From contig OZ022577.1 of the NCBI GenBank assembly GCA_963669155.1, positions 11,589,395 to 11,653,394 of the forward strand: DNA of 64,000 nt, given 5' to 3'. Below the pieces are notes generated by a model, which was not told the origin of the DNA, ran no database searches, and saw only the letters and a program-made list of their open reading frames with translations. This stretch comes from Arbacia lixula (lineage: Eukaryota; Echinodermata; Echinoidea; Arbacioida; Arbaciidae). A program made the translations under genes and the position numbers. Shown piece by piece: positions 10,650-23,798 of this stretch (the stretch's first letter is position 1; each line of letters begins with the position of its first letter).

Positions 10650-13600
10650 CACCAATGCAGTAGTGCCAATAATGTGACAATATTTTAGATACAAAAAGAA
10701 AAATAATAAACCCCTTGGACTATCTGGGACTAACTATGGTTGAATACAATCTCCATTGAGGGAAAAATCATGGAGAAAAAATGATTTCAAATAAAAAACA
10801 CACACACAACTTTAGCCAAATGAGTATTCATGGTATTAAAGCAATAAAGCCGGATAGAAATATAGACGGCTCAGTCAGAGCCAGACTTCATCTGTAGTTC
10901 ACTACAACTTGTTTGTACAACTACTACAAGCACAAGATGCAAGACATTTCGGCGCTAATGCACTTTAGTATCCCACTAGTTTCATGAATTTTAATCCTAA
11001 ACTTAACCCTGACCCTAAAACCTAATTCTAACCCTAACCCTAGACAAAATTTTCGCTGTTTAATTTATCAAAAAAAGTGCGTGCATTATATATGTGGGTA
11101 GCCCCGGGACCGCTCCCGCGCAGCGGGAACGTGAGCGGGCTGGTCGCAGTAAAAATGTGGGATACCAAAGTGCATTAGCACCGACATTTCTCTGTGATAA
11201 TGTTCTGGATTGAAGGACATGGGACTACCTTGAAAAGGAAGAAAAGGAAGAAGAGCTAAGCTAGGGCTAGACTGAGCTCAGCTAAGCCCCTTGTCCTAAA
11301 AAGTTTATGTATTTTCTTCAACGTGTACGTGTCCCACGTGTTGTACTTTGTGTGCACAAGATCTGGCACTTCGCAATCCGTGTGTGTATACGGGGTGTAC
11401 GTGTGTATTGCGCAATAAAACCTGCTCGCTAGCTTAGGAGTACTTTCTGCATAGCAGTGACTTCACACGTAATCATTAAATTTAAAATCAGCCCTGAGGC
11501 CTGACTTACTTACCGGTATTCATCACAGTTAAGGCACTAATGAATCCTATAAACAACGTACGCACGATGTAAAGCCAGTTGGAATCACGTTTTCGCTTCG
11601 TTTCATTACCTAGCTGCTCTTTCTGCATGCATATGACGACATGTATGGCTGAGTGCAGCACAGCTAGCTTGCAGGCCGGACCGTACCGTGGATTCGTATT
11701 ACGAACGCATGGCAGGATCAGGAAGGTGGCAGTGGTAGTTCATACCTACCGCGTAGTACCGGGCTAGGCTTGGGCCGACAAAATACAAGTGGGCGCCAAA
11801 TGCCCTGCAGGTACGCTCTGGGCTGGTTGTACGTGCACTGTTGAAGCAGGTAAATACTGCAATGCACTTTTTCTTCGACGAGCTAGCTGAGCGTAATGAC
11901 ACTAAACACATAAATCACGGAATTTTAGAGTTAGGGTTAAAGTCAGGCTTATTAATATTAGATCTATATCACATTTGCACTGTACGAAAGTGCATCACTG
12001 AAATGTGGGCCAACCGAACGTGACTAGATCTATAGCATTGCCGTGAGATGTTTTCTGTGGTTGTAGCTCCATGGTACGACTATATCTAGGGATCGAACAT
12101 ACACCCCCCCCCCCCCTAAAAAAAACACACACAAAAAAAAAACCCCACACATTTCATCCATCGATACATGAATAAGCTGTGCCCTAAAAAGTTAGCCCTG
12201 GTTGCGAACGGATTATCTTACAAAACATCGTGTAGAAATACGCGAACAACTTCCTAGTACTCGTTTCCATCGTCTCCTCGGAGACGAACTTTTAACCAAT
12301 GAGACAGCACTTGGCGCACACCGTTCCTTGTCAAGTTTAGCTATATCATTGAATACAGGACAATAAGCCGTTTCCATTACTGTACATGTTCACAGCTTTC
12401 CCCCTTGACTGCGTTATTAATACCCAGTCAAGGGGGAATTTCGTGATTCAATTTAAATGGGTGGAATGCATTCTGTATAATATTACTTGTTGCTGTTAGA
12501 CAAACTTCGGACAGGCTATGGTATCACCATTAATAGCGTATTGTTTCAACGAAGTGAATAAAATTTGCATAAAACGAACATGGTATATTGCTTGGACAAG
12601 GGCAGTGTATTCAACTAGGTGTTACAAAAACGTTGTTCACACACGACAAATATTTAAAAAAATAAATTACGACTCGAATGAAGCTGACATTGACACATCA
12701 TAAAGTCAAATGGTTTTTAGGAGCAGGTTTTGTGACATTTTGAACATCATTTATTATGTTTGAAATAATCCTTGGAATATTCAATTAAATTTTGGACATA
12801 CAATATATCAGAATACAACAATGGCCATTTTGTGTCAACGCGTCAATCCAGTAGCATCTGCCATCACAGTGTCATTATTGATGCATGATGCTTCTGGCAG
12901 AAAATCAGTTGTGGGTTGACATGTGTAATGCACGATGGTCATTGTTGTGTTCTGAATTAATCATCTGATACATATTTTTAGATCCAAATGTGTCCAAAGA
13001 TGAATATATCATCAAATATTCACAGGATTATTACAAGAACAAAGTCGTCTTTCATTTCTGTGTTACTCTAACAATGGGAGGCCTATGCAGTCCTAGCGAA
13101 ACTATCATGTATACGAGAGGAAATGGTTTTACATTTGAATTAGGAGTATAGCCCAATTATATTCCGAAATCTTTCAAACCCGTGTCCCCCCCCCCCCCCC
13201 ACACACACACACACATACACACACTGTAAAATACTAAAGAAAAAACATGTCGCCCGGCGACGCCCACGATTTTTTTCCCATTCAACTCCTTCTTCTTTTT
13301 CTTGTCTGAAAGACTCCCTGGCGACGCCTATGTACTTTGTATTACATATGGGCACTATCCCCTTGAACTTGAGTTTGCATTCTTCATGAGCTAGTTATAG
13401 TCACCAATAAATTGGCTGCTAGGTCTATGGTTGAGTTTTATCTTTCATAATAGGCCTGATACTATTGAAGTCTTTCAAAATAACATTACATAGCCTTCCG
13501 CTCAAGATAAAAACAAATAACGTGTCGATTGATAAGTACTCCTACACCTAGCCGGAGGATTTCCTGTTTTGCATCAGAATCTGCGACGCGTTCGCGGTAA

Positions 13601-15540
13601 TGGCGACGTCACGCCTATTGTTTGACCGGATCGATAGCTTACTGCAAATCAAAGAGATGATCCCTTTGCTTTGACACGAGGCGACAAAACACCTGCCCTT
13701 GGAGGATACGTTACGAAATCGCCTCCCGTCCGAAATTTCACGGAACGTGCCTCGCGTGGACCCCAACGTGCAATAAAAACAGAGTCATTTTGTGTTGACC
13801 ATTGCTACCTGGTAAATACATGTTAAGGGACTTCGTATGGTAGGTCCATTCATGGGTGTTATTAAAACATTTGACACATCAGAAAACATTTAGTTTGGTT
13901 TGAATATGTGTAGGCCTACAACGAGTCATCAAGCTGACGTTTTAAACAGCATAATGTCAAAGAACGTCACATTTTGAGGGAAGCGGTTTTCGTGACATAT
14001 CCATGAATATAGCCATATTCTTTTAATGATTCATCGAATTTCAATTAAATCAAATCGAGGACCTAAAAGGTGTGAAGATCACACAATGCTTACTGTGCTT
14101 CACAAAATTAATGTGCCAATGGCTAGTTGATTTCTGTGTTCTTAATCAGTTATCTGATACACATGCAGACACATTTTGGTCCAGATTTGTCAAAAATTTA
14201 AACTTAGTAAAATAGTAAAGAGTATTTCAAGAATATTAACCAATGAAATGTCGCGAGCCTGCTGCCAAAAAAAAAAATCGTCATCTTCTGACTTTACGAT
14301 GTGTGAAATTCAGCGGCTAGTTTCAAGTTTTGTAGTCATTTATAAAAAAAAATGATATTTTTCATCTAGTACCAGAAGTGTCGTTGCAGGCATAAACCAA
14401 TATCTGTCAGCTTGTCAGTCTGGATCGATGAGTCTGAAATGCAGAGGTTATATCACTTGGTATATTTGTGTGGATCGTGGAGAATTATTGTAATTTCGCT
14501 GATCAGAAAAGTTTGCCTTCATTTTGTTGCAGTAACTGAAGAGTCGTTTAAACTTTAAAACCAGTGTCCCATTTGCAAAAGTCATGAAACTCGACAAGAT
14601 TTAGAAGTAGAACAATCGATGTTTACGTTTGAAACCTAGCGGTGGTAGTTAACAGTCACACTTGTACTGCGCCTGTCAGAGCTCACCGCGAGCAAGGATG
14701 TGTTATGGAAGGATATGAAGCAACTTTCTGTTTTTTTAACCCATGCGTGACACCGCCATAAAATTGTGTGGTCTCAGCATGTGCTTTTCAGGTGTTTTAA
14801 CAATAATTAATTCAGCCATTGGTTTGTTCAAATTATTTAATGAAAAATGTTAAGTATGTATGTATAAACATCGACACCGTGAGCAAGACGCGTGAATAGC
14901 CATCTCACGTTGCATTGCAAAATGGTCTCGAGTGATAACTCGAGAGACAAGAACGGGGTAACTAGGTCTCGGTGCGTATCCATGACAGAGAAAAGAATCA
15001 TATTGATATTCCCATAAATGTCAATGCTTGTTTGATAGTACATGTTGCTCTCTTGGTGGCGGACGCGTAGTTTGAGGCGTCTCCACACCTTTGATGTGCC
15101 TTGAATTATTTTCAGGGGTAAAAAACAATAATTGTCATATCACTTATATACTCAATTGTACTGTGTACCTATGAAGGAACTCGTCCTTAACTATAATGAC
15201 ATATCATTATTCTTGTTATCTTTTCTTGTAATTAAAGAAAATTACTCAAAAGCCGTGGCAGCGTAAATTCATTGCGGATTAGGCCTACAGCAATAGAGTA
15301 GCGAAGTGTGACGTCACGATTTATGATCATGAAAATGCTGTTATAAAGAACTGGTTTTAAATTATGTAACTTATATGTAGCGATAACGATAAAGGTTCTC
15401 TATGCGCTTTACATTAATCACAGACTTTACAAAAGGTATATATCTAACATTCTTATATCAATAGTATTACATTACCAAAAACACGAAACTAATTAGTAAA
15501 CAAGTAGGTCTTAAATACAGCTTAAAAGAAGATAATAGTG
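10650..15540. other. Intergenic, no gene seen
   Basis: AT-rich with C runs near 12104-12116 and 13186-13200, the latter joined to a short CA repeat. A telomere-like CCCTAA stretch at 11000-11043 is imperfect. The open frames here are short and have no recognisable family. Confidence 0.5.
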
Positions 15541-15684
15541 CCATTCTCATTGGGCTTAAAAAAAGCCAAAGTTAGCAAAATCTCGAAGTTAGGGGACTGG
15601 GACAATAGGACCAATCGGCTTTTGGTACGGTTGCTAGGCAACTTTCACCCTAACTTCGCGATTTTTTAAGCCCAATAAGAATGG
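15541..15684. repeat. Foldback element, 144 bp
   Basis: Left end CCATTCTCATTGGGCTTAAA is inverted at the right end as TTTAAGCCCAATAAGAATGG; inner CGAAGTTAGG pairs with CCTAACTTCG. A hairpin-forming MITE-like insertion without coding capacity. Confidence 0.8.
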
Positions 15685-15816
15685 AAGATGGTGCTTTCCG
15701 GATGTGCAATGGGAGGTTGTTCCAGAGGCTTGGAGCAATAAATGAAAAGAGATCTGTGTCCATAGCAAACCGCGGTGATCATAGCAAGGTCTCTCAATGA
15801 GATTACCCGATAATAT

Positions 15817-16198
15817 GCTTTTCACACTGGCAAAATTTCCTTAGCCCACTTTCTGTTCTCATTATTTTTTTTTTTACCAAAGTGGGCTAGCCCACCAAAG
15901 TGGCCCTGCAAAAAAGCAGGGCTAACCCCGCAATTGCAGAGCCAAGCCAAATAGCTAAGAGCGCCAGTGAGAACAGAAACGGAAAATAGTACGGGGTTAA
16001 GGAAATGCGGTGTCAGCTCACAAGGCCGAGACGCCGAGACCAAACCTTGGTGCGGAGTGGTAAAGAGCACGTTGCAAGACGTACACTCATACATATTCAT
16101 AAGCTGTCAAGAAAGTCCGGGGCTAACAGCATGGATTTCCTTAGTCGGGTTTAAGAAATACATGTAGTACGGAGCTCAGAAATGTCAGTGTGAAAAGC
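15817..16198. repeat. MITE-like element with 13-bp perfect terminal inverted repeats
   Basis: Begins GCTTTTCACACTG and ends CAGTGTGAAAAGC. Next to the ends are TTTCCTTAGCCC and related TAAGGATAGTACGGGGCTAA-like sequence. A diverged copy lies at 20976-21292 in the same orientation, and 43690-43960 has similar CCTTAACCCCGTACT sequence. Confidence 0.78.
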
Positions 16199-18096
16199 TT
16201 CAAAAATAGCCCAGGGCTAAGGATAGTACGGGGCTAAACAATGTCGTACCAGTTAAACTGCCGCTATAGTGATGTGGTTTATAACCAGAAACATGCACAA
16301 CAATGACGACACCTCTTCGGTACTCTTTTACTTCTGCAGAGAAGGGTGTGTGCATAATCATTTAGAGGGGTGGGTGTGGAAGGGCCCCGATGTTAATTTT
16401 CAAAGTTACATTGATTGTTTCATCCATGATATTGATGTGCCGCTATAGAGTTGAGAGCATTAAGTGTCCCCTAATGCAAAAACACACAGGAACATTATTA
16501 TACTAGGTGTTTATAAAATGAAAACTTTTGACTAATGATTACCAAAATGACACAAAAGCTGGTTCAAATGATATTGACATCCTGTGTAAATTTCACTTTG
16601 ATTCGAGATGTTACTTTTTAAAAATTATGTTTCATTATTGTCAAAAGTTTTAGAACATCTAGTACAAGCACAAACATGCACATATAGGCCTACATACTCT
16701 CTCGCCCGTCACACAGACACACACGCATATACATACATACATACATACATGCATACACAATGTGTCAACAGTTTATGTACATAATATTTGCTGTGTTATC
16801 TCATAACTCCGTCACACAGTTCCGTTAAATAAGATGGCAGAGTTGCGGAAACTGAACATTGAAACGCCACTTACACAATGTACTAATTTTGTATAACTTA
16901 AATGTAAATGAGCGGATATTTAAAGATGACTCGAACCTACATATTTACCATTCAGATCTACCCTGCATCAAAATCCATTTTAAAAGATGTGTCGTTTAAG
17001 GATTTGCACCTCGGCATGCATTTTTATTACGAGTTACATTATGTTTCCATAAGACAAAGCTCATATTTTTATTCGGGCTCTTCAACTTTCTTAGTTCAGG
17101 AACACTCCCAATCATGACGTGCGGAATTGGACACCTACGAGAAGTCATCGCCTATTTTAAAAAAAAAGTATTCGTTGAGAATTCTCACAGTATTTGTGTG
17201 AATGTAATTCGTTATGGAATTCAATGGAAACATACTACCAAATAGGTAAGAATTTATGCGACTTATGTATTTATGTAGAGATTGGGTGTTACATTTATTC
17301 ATAGAATATTTTCATTGCCCACCAGTAAATCGCATTGAGTGTGGTTTTAAAATGTAAGGGGAAATTGTAAATCGGATACATGTACATGTATCATTTCCCA
17401 AAACGTTAAACGTCCACAATCATGTATGCCAAATAAAACACATAGGTGCGTTTTGCTGTTGGAAATACAGTATAAAAAATGAACAGTTTCACACTCCGTC
17501 GCACAATCTGCGCTCTCCGCCAATATTATTCTGTAAGTCCAAACATTCTGCACACAACGGGCAATCGAAATGAAACTGCACGATTTTTTTTATTTTATTA
17601 CAAGTAATCGATTTAATTCATGAACATTAGGTGACAATATGTACACATAAGTATTCTGTTCCATGGGATAATAACTAAAACGGTACTCCGCTGAAACTTC
17701 TAGTTCCTACAATACATGTATAATATGCCCATACAAAATATAACGTAAAACAGATCATTTGGCCAACTTAACCAGAGCATCATCGTTTTGTTCGCGACCT
17801 GTAATGCTAGACAGTCAATCTACAACGCACACTTCAAGTTGAAAGGAGGAGATAGTTGTAATCGAAGACTCGACCGCCCCAAGGCTCATGAACCTGAACC
17901 ATATGTAAGACGTCTTCTCAGGACTCTGGTCACAGGACGGCAAGATCGAAGCATGGACTGGTGTAGCCTATCCGATATGCGTCGGGCTAATGGGCAAACT
18001 AATGACAGGCGAGCAGCCCGAGCCCGTCAGTCTCCTTCGCGCGACCAGTAACTTGCCCACTACAGCCCGACGACAACGGAAATATAATGAACATCT
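16199..18096. other. Intergenic, no gene seen
   Basis: Contains a short ATAC microsatellite near 16727-16752. A GC-richer patch at 17790-18060 has a short open frame on the plus strand with no recognisable domain. Confidence 0.5.
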
Positions 18097-18254
18097 GGGC
18101 TCCGTAACATAAAGGTTTGCAATCAATCGCAAACTGGCAATGGCCAATCAACCGCATTGTTAAATGCGCTTTTTGTTCAAAAGGCTGACCAGTAACCAAT
18201 CAGAATTCGTCTTTCAAATTTGGAATTGATCGCAAATCTTCTGTTACGGAGCCC
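18097..18254. repeat. MITE-like element, 158 bp
   Basis: Terminal inverted repeats GGGCTCCGTAACA ... TGTTACGGAGCCC, with inner CAATCAATCGCAAA inverted as TTGATCGCAAATC-like sequence. It resembles the GGGCC..GTTGCATA family in layout but not in sequence. Noncoding. Confidence 0.8.
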
Positions 18255-18904
18255 TGGAATGTGAACGACATTGACCATCTCACTGCCCGTTCACTGATCG
18301 TTTTTTATTCTAATGGATATTTTTGAGCCATGTGCGTGTTGTCCAAATCAGCACAAAGCAACCAAACTGCCCTTTGTCGTACTACATGTAGTACTAGTAT
18401 GTGATAGTACATGTATTTCAAAACAAGTGTAGGAATACCTATAAAAAAATCCCCGGACAATATCAATATCAATGACGGAACTTGTCCGAAATGCTGTCAT
18501 ATGTACAATATTCCAGTGTCGAATGTATTAATGATATTGTAAATATATATTTCATAATTCAAACATATATCCATGACGATTTGAAGGGAACAAAGGTTGC
18601 ACATAACATTAGTAAACCTAATACATGTATATAGAGTAAGTTATTTTATTTGATCGTCAAGCCGATCAGTTTACTTTAATTTCACTATTATGGATGGATA
18701 TTTGGAGAGAAAAGAGATGGATCAGCGAGGTGGAGCAGCATGTTACATAAAAAAAAAAACAATACTAGAAGATAAGATCTCGAAGTGCATGCATTGGAAT
18801 CTTAACGCATTGAAGTTAAAATGATAAATAGGCCTACCAAATCACCTTATTATTTGGAAGTTACATAATCGTAAACCTACCGGTTCTTCTTCATCTCGTG
18901 ACCT

Positions 18905-19064
18905 GGGCCTTGTTGCATATATGTTTTAACTACCAGTATTGTAACTTACCATTGATGGTATCTATCATAGCAACAACAATAATCTGAAAGCCTATTGGCT
19001 GCTACCATGAAAGTAACCATTAACTATACGTTACAACAATATTGAATATTATGCATCAGGCTCT
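18905..19064. repeat. GTTGCATA-family foldback MITE
   Basis: GGGCCTTGTTGCATATATG at the left and ATTATGCATCAGGCTC at the right. Inside are TAACTTACCATTGATGG and TATTGGCTGCTACCATGAAA, shared with the other copies. More diverged than the two at 56.7 and 57.4 kb. Confidence 0.7.
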
Positions 19065-20975
19065 AGGTAAAGTTTTGAAAGTGCTCAGTCGCCACCAAGT
19101 CTCTAGGCCAAAGCGATAGCCGACCCACTCAACACAAAGTATTTTGTGCCATAAGATCTTTGATATTGTGAGATCTTTTAAATTTCAACCAAATAATTAC
19201 AGAGCCAATTATGGTACAGTTCCACCTAATACGAACAATAATTGCGCTCTTAGTGATATTATATGTGTTTCTAACTGCTATGGATCAATGCCGTCTGGAG
19301 TTCAGTCTATCGAGTTCGGCGATCGTTCACGAGTGTACTTGGTAATGGAAGAGATCACCTCATCATTCGTAGATTTCAGAATTTGGTTCCTTTAGGCGTT
19401 GACGAGAACTTCCTTGAGGATTTAGACGAAGTCAGGGTAAATCGGGACCATGTGTGGACCATGGTGGGACACTATTCGACTTGCATTCTTTTAATGTTTC
19501 GCGTACACCCTCATCCTAATCAAGGTCAAGGTTTCCGACGGAAACATTCAAACCTGGCAGGCTTAACCGAGATACATACATAATTTCTTGTCTAGTACAG
19601 TCGATGCCGGGAATTTCATCATCGAAGTTTTGTTTGTTCACCTTTAACATATATTTGATATAACACCTTCACAAATTACGTTTATACCGAATAAGATAAA
19701 CAATAAAGGTCTTCCTCATATCTCGGAGATAGAAAACAGTGTGTTGCATTTCAAGTGTTGAGTGATTTTTACAGGTTTAATCTGGATTTATCTTGTTGTT
19801 CTTATACAAAATTTACACGTATCTATTGTATTTATATTTTGTTTTGTGAAACGAAAAAAGGGGGGGGGGGTACCCTGCTTTTAAATAAACACTGGATCCA
19901 TAAATAAATACATTGTGCAGGTAGTCATCTTGTTTTTCATGCTACTGCTGTGTGTTCACCTTAGCGAACAGTTACCAAGACGGGAAAATGTGTGTTCTTG
20001 GTCGGAGACTCGCTTCCTATCCAGGAGCAAACATTTTTCAACAAGTGACGCATGAAAGGCGGTCTATGTGTTCGGGTTGTCTTCACAGACATGTCCAATC
20101 ATAATGATTCAGGTGGATTGGTTTCTACAGGCATATTATGGTCTTTACGGATTGGTTTTAGTGTATTAGTGTTCAAAATAGAAATGACAGAAATGAATAC
20201 ATGTATTGACCTTCTGGTCTGCTGGATCAATTAAACAATTTCTCTTCAGCCACGTATTGGACACATACATAAAACGACATTTTTTTTTTTCAAAAGAGAC
20301 TTCTAACCCTCGTACATTTTAATCGTAAAATACATCGTAATTGCTGTAAAGAACTTCGTTCATCAATCCCGAGTTCTCCGTTTCTGGATTTTATATCCCC
20401 GTTTCTGACAGGACTCGCTATATTGCATCCCCTCGTTGTGTGAAAACGAAAAAAAAAAAACACGAAATCAAAGCAGTCTAAAATGATAATTTTCCCTGAA
20501 TACAAATGCAAAGATCGTTCATGTTGGACTATGGGTTCTTCATGTTCAGATTTTCCAGAGACAGGAAGTGCTTGTACAGGTAATTGAACATTTTGTAAGG
20601 TGGAGTCGAGACAGCACTCCTGAGATAGCGCCCCTTATTGATACCATACAAATGAAATAACAATTGTTGGTCAAGTCATCACGGTTACATACTATAAGTT
20701 ACATCCTATAAGTAGTACTACATAAAACGTTTCCCTCTAAGCCCGCTTTGCAAAATCCAGACCGGGGGATGTTTCATCGGATGCATCTGAGTGCCCCTGG
20801 TTATTTGTTTTCGTCTGGAACAGATGAACTCCCGGAGAAACACCAATGAGCATTTCGAGAAATGTTCCCCTCCCCCATCCCTACTCAATTCAGCGGTGGT
20901 TGCCCATGGTTCACCGGAAGAAGTTGGTCTGAAAGGTACATGTATCTGCATGGGATGAAACACCGATACGAAACC
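19065..20975. other. Intergenic, no gene seen
   Basis: Two consecutive short open frames on the plus strand (19144-19395 and 19383-19583) have mixed composition but match no family I know. The region around 20750-20950 shares short motifs with 29080-29240 (TCATCTGTGGTTTCCCGGGA-like), so it is probably old repeat. Confidence 0.4.
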
Positions 20976-21292
20976 CGTTTTACACTGGCAAACATTTCCT
21001 TAGCCCGTACACTATAGGTGGAGTTAAGAGAGGGAGGGGTTGGGGGGGGGGGGGGGGGAGGGGAGGAACTAGCCTCACCGATGGTCCTGCAAAAAAACAG
21101 GGATAACCTAAGCTCACAAGGCAGAAACGCAGCGACCGATCAGATAATGCACGAGTGACGACGGACGAGTGACCTTGATGCTTTAGACGGAGTGGTAAAG
21201 AGCACATGTGGAAGACCTACACTCATAAATATTCACATAAACTATCAAGAAAGTTCGGGGCTAACTAAACAAAAGTACGGTGCTAACCAATG
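20976..21292. repeat. Diverged second copy of the 15.8-kb MITE-like element
   Basis: GTTTTACACTGGCAAACATT, GGTCCTGCAAAAAAACAGGG, GGAGTGGTAAAGAGCAC and TATCAAGAAAGTTCGGGGCT follow in the same order as in 15817-16198. An 18-bp G run (about 21042-21059) lies inside. The right terminal repeat is not preserved. Confidence 0.7.
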
Positions 21293-22421
21293 TAAAAAGG
21301 GCAAATCAACAAGTTGAGTCAAAGTTAATCGCACGCGCTCTTATTCATACCACGCAGGACGTAGCGTGCGCAGTCGACTGTCGGGACGCGCGCTGCCAAG
21401 CTTAACTTCCTTGTAAGCGTTCGTAAATGGGTTATGGGACACACACTCGAGCAAAATACAGTGAACATTTGTGCTTTTCACCCGCCTTTCGTTCTGAACG
21501 GTAGCTCAAGAGATTCATAGATGTTCTACGTCTTTCTTCACTATCGAACTCCTGGTGGTTCACCATTAGTTTATCGGGAAACCCGGTCTGAATGAGGTAC
21601 GAGACACAATTTTCAATTTTTCACAATTTAGTGGCAAAACAGGCATACAAGAAGTGGTTCTGAAGGGGAAAACGTAATCTGCTGCAATTTTCTTTAAAAC
21701 AGTAGCGAATCTTGGTAAATGATGAACATGGGTTCGCCTTACAGAAAATGAATCTACTACAGAATGTATGCCACGTTCAACGATCTAGACGTGGCCATAA
21801 TAAGACGACACAACAAAATATAGAAGTGGTAGTTGAGCAAGACAACAGTCACATTCAATAAAAACAAAGTGAATTAGTACTACTAGAGCAACTCATAGCT
21901 GCACGATGTTGAGATATGTATGTCATAAAGTTATCTGGTTGGAATTAATATTCTTTATGGTCACTGAATTTTGAAACTCGTGGCCCTTCGCTGGATAGCT
22001 GTTGATGGAAATGTCTTTTTAACATGTTCGACATAGTCCAATTACCTTTGACCTCCTAATTTGACATCATATAATTCACTTCATTCTTATCTATGGTGGT
22101 ATATGTCTGGGTAGCAGATCGAGTTAAAAATTGGTAATAGGATATGGTGGATACCGTGACTTCAAGTACATATACAGTATTTCTTTTGGTTAATGACATT
22201 AGCCTCTGCAGATATGACTCAAAATGTTGATTGAACTTGGTTCCAAGTTTGGTGTTAACTGGTTTGTTAGATTCTAACTAGATATTGTGAAAATGAGAGG
22301 GGGGAGGCAGAATTCTGTGGCATTTGAGGAAATTGACTTCAAATCTCATCAATCTATTTCCACATCATTGAATTTCAAATTACTGTGAAAAGAATATTTC
22401 TTTTGATTTTTTTGCGAATAG

Positions 22422-22427
22422 TTTATT
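22422..22427 (-). terminator. Candidate poly(A) signal of CIPC
   Basis: AATAAA on the minus strand, about 262 bases after the CIPC stop codon. It is the first perfect hexamer downstream. Vertebrate CIPC transcripts have long 3' UTRs, so later signals could be used too. Confidence 0.35.
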
Positions 22428-22688
22428 GATCTTTTACCGCATACGCATTTGATCCGAAATGTACAGTAAATGATCCATAAGATGTGTAAACGGACAGATG
22501 GATAACCCAATCATAATGCCTCCAGCCACTTTGCAGTATACATGCATAAATGACTATAAGCTCTAAAACAGAATTTAAAATGAAATAAAATGTGTGTTGT
22601 AAGTACATCACATGTATCATATACTGTACATTTACAAATGTTTGTAAATACTTAGGAGACGATATTCCTAGTGTCCGCTTTTGTCAGC

Positions 22689-23798
22689 CTACAAGCCTGA
22701 CTTATCACTGGAGCAGGAGGTTGTTCTTGTTGCAGACTGTATGGCACTGTCAGTACTACCAGAAGTTGTGGCACCACCGATGAGGTCATGTGACCGAGAG
22801 GTAGAACCAGGAATGTTCAGGGAGGAGGCACCAGGTTCCAACGACTTCAGAAACATGTGTGGTGTACTACTGAGCGTGAATTCACCACTGTCAACCACAG
22901 GTGAGTCCCTTGTTGTTGCCCCGAAAGTCATCATGTCGAGCTCTCCCATAGGGTTCTTGTCCACCATTACCTTGAGTCCCTCCATCACTTGCTGCGCTTC
23001 GGGGCTGTCAAAGGCGGTGGGTTGGATCTTGGAGAAGTGACTGACGGTGTGGTACATGAGATGTGCCTGGCGGTGCAGATCGCCCAGCTGCTTCTGCAGT
23101 TTGGTGTTCTGCTCCATCAAAGCAGCAGTCTGCATGGTAAGGTTGAGAAGACCACACTGTCGCAGAGCAGTGAAAGTCCGATGGAATCGCTTTCGCTTTC
23201 GGTCGGTCTGAGTTGGACGTTTGTTTAACACAGACCCCATTTCAATGCCAGCCTCATTTTCCAGCTCTGCCGTTTCCGAGGCTAAGTTAGGCCGTTTTGT
23301 CTGGTAGTAATAACGTGCTATGGACCAAGGGATGTGACGCTTGCGGCTACCGCTGCTGCCGCTCGACACAGTATCCTGCTTGCTGTCTTCTGATAGTTTG
23401 TTCCCTTGGCTATTGTACATGGTGGACACACCTGTGCTACTATTAGTGACATTACCTTGCATGAGTTTTGAATGGGGTAAAGTAAGATCACATTGAACCG
23501 ATGACATATAATTGGCTCCAATACCAGAGGACTCGGATAACGTAGATGCCAGCTTCAGGCCTGAGCCCGAGGAGGTGCTTATGGGTGCCGGTGTGGCCAT
23601 ATGCATGTTACTGGAACTGGAGTCTGAGCCCGAGTCGGTCCCAGTGTTCCTCACTTTGTTCCTGATTTGTCTTCTTTGGTTCGCATCGATGAGTACTTTA
23701 TCGAACGTAGCCTTGGATTGCTTCTCCTGATCGCTGTTCATGCCGCTGGAGCTGTGTCCGTTCATTCCACTCCCATTGGATTCGTCTTTTGGAGACGA
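22689..23798 (-). CDS. CIPC: CIPC homologue, terminal coding exon 3
   Basis: Acceptor caatAG at 23799-23800, then SSPKDESNGSGMNGHSS and an uninterrupted frame to the stop at 22689-22691. Carries the conserved CLOCK-binding domain (RKRKRFH at plus coordinates around 23200). The exon start is duplicated about 200 bp upstream in the intron (see 23969-24090). Confidence 0.9.
   Translation of the reverse strand, partial: SSPKDESNGSGMNGHSSSGMNSDQEKQSKATFDKVLIDANQRRQIRNKVRNTGTDSGSDSSSSNMHMATPAPISTSSGSGLKLASTLSESSGIGANYMSSVQCDLTLPHSKLMQGNVTNSSTGVSTMYNSQGNKLSEDSKQDTVSSGSSGSRKRHIPWSIARYYYQTKRPNLASETAELENEAGIEMGSVLNKRPTQTDRKRKRFHRTFTALRQCGLLNLTMQTAALMEQNTKLQKQLGDLHRQAHLMYHTVSHFSKIQPTAFDSPEAQQVMEGLKVMVDKNPMGELDMMTFGATTRDSPVVDSGEFTLSSTPHMFLKSLEPGASSLNIPGSTSRSHDLIGGATTSGSTDSAIQSATRTTSCSSDKSGL

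Noticed and set aside
11000-11043. Telomere-like CCCTAA sequence
   Set aside because: Only a few imperfect units (CCTAAA, CCCTGA, CCCTAA) in AT-rich DNA; too short and degenerate for an interstitial telomere.
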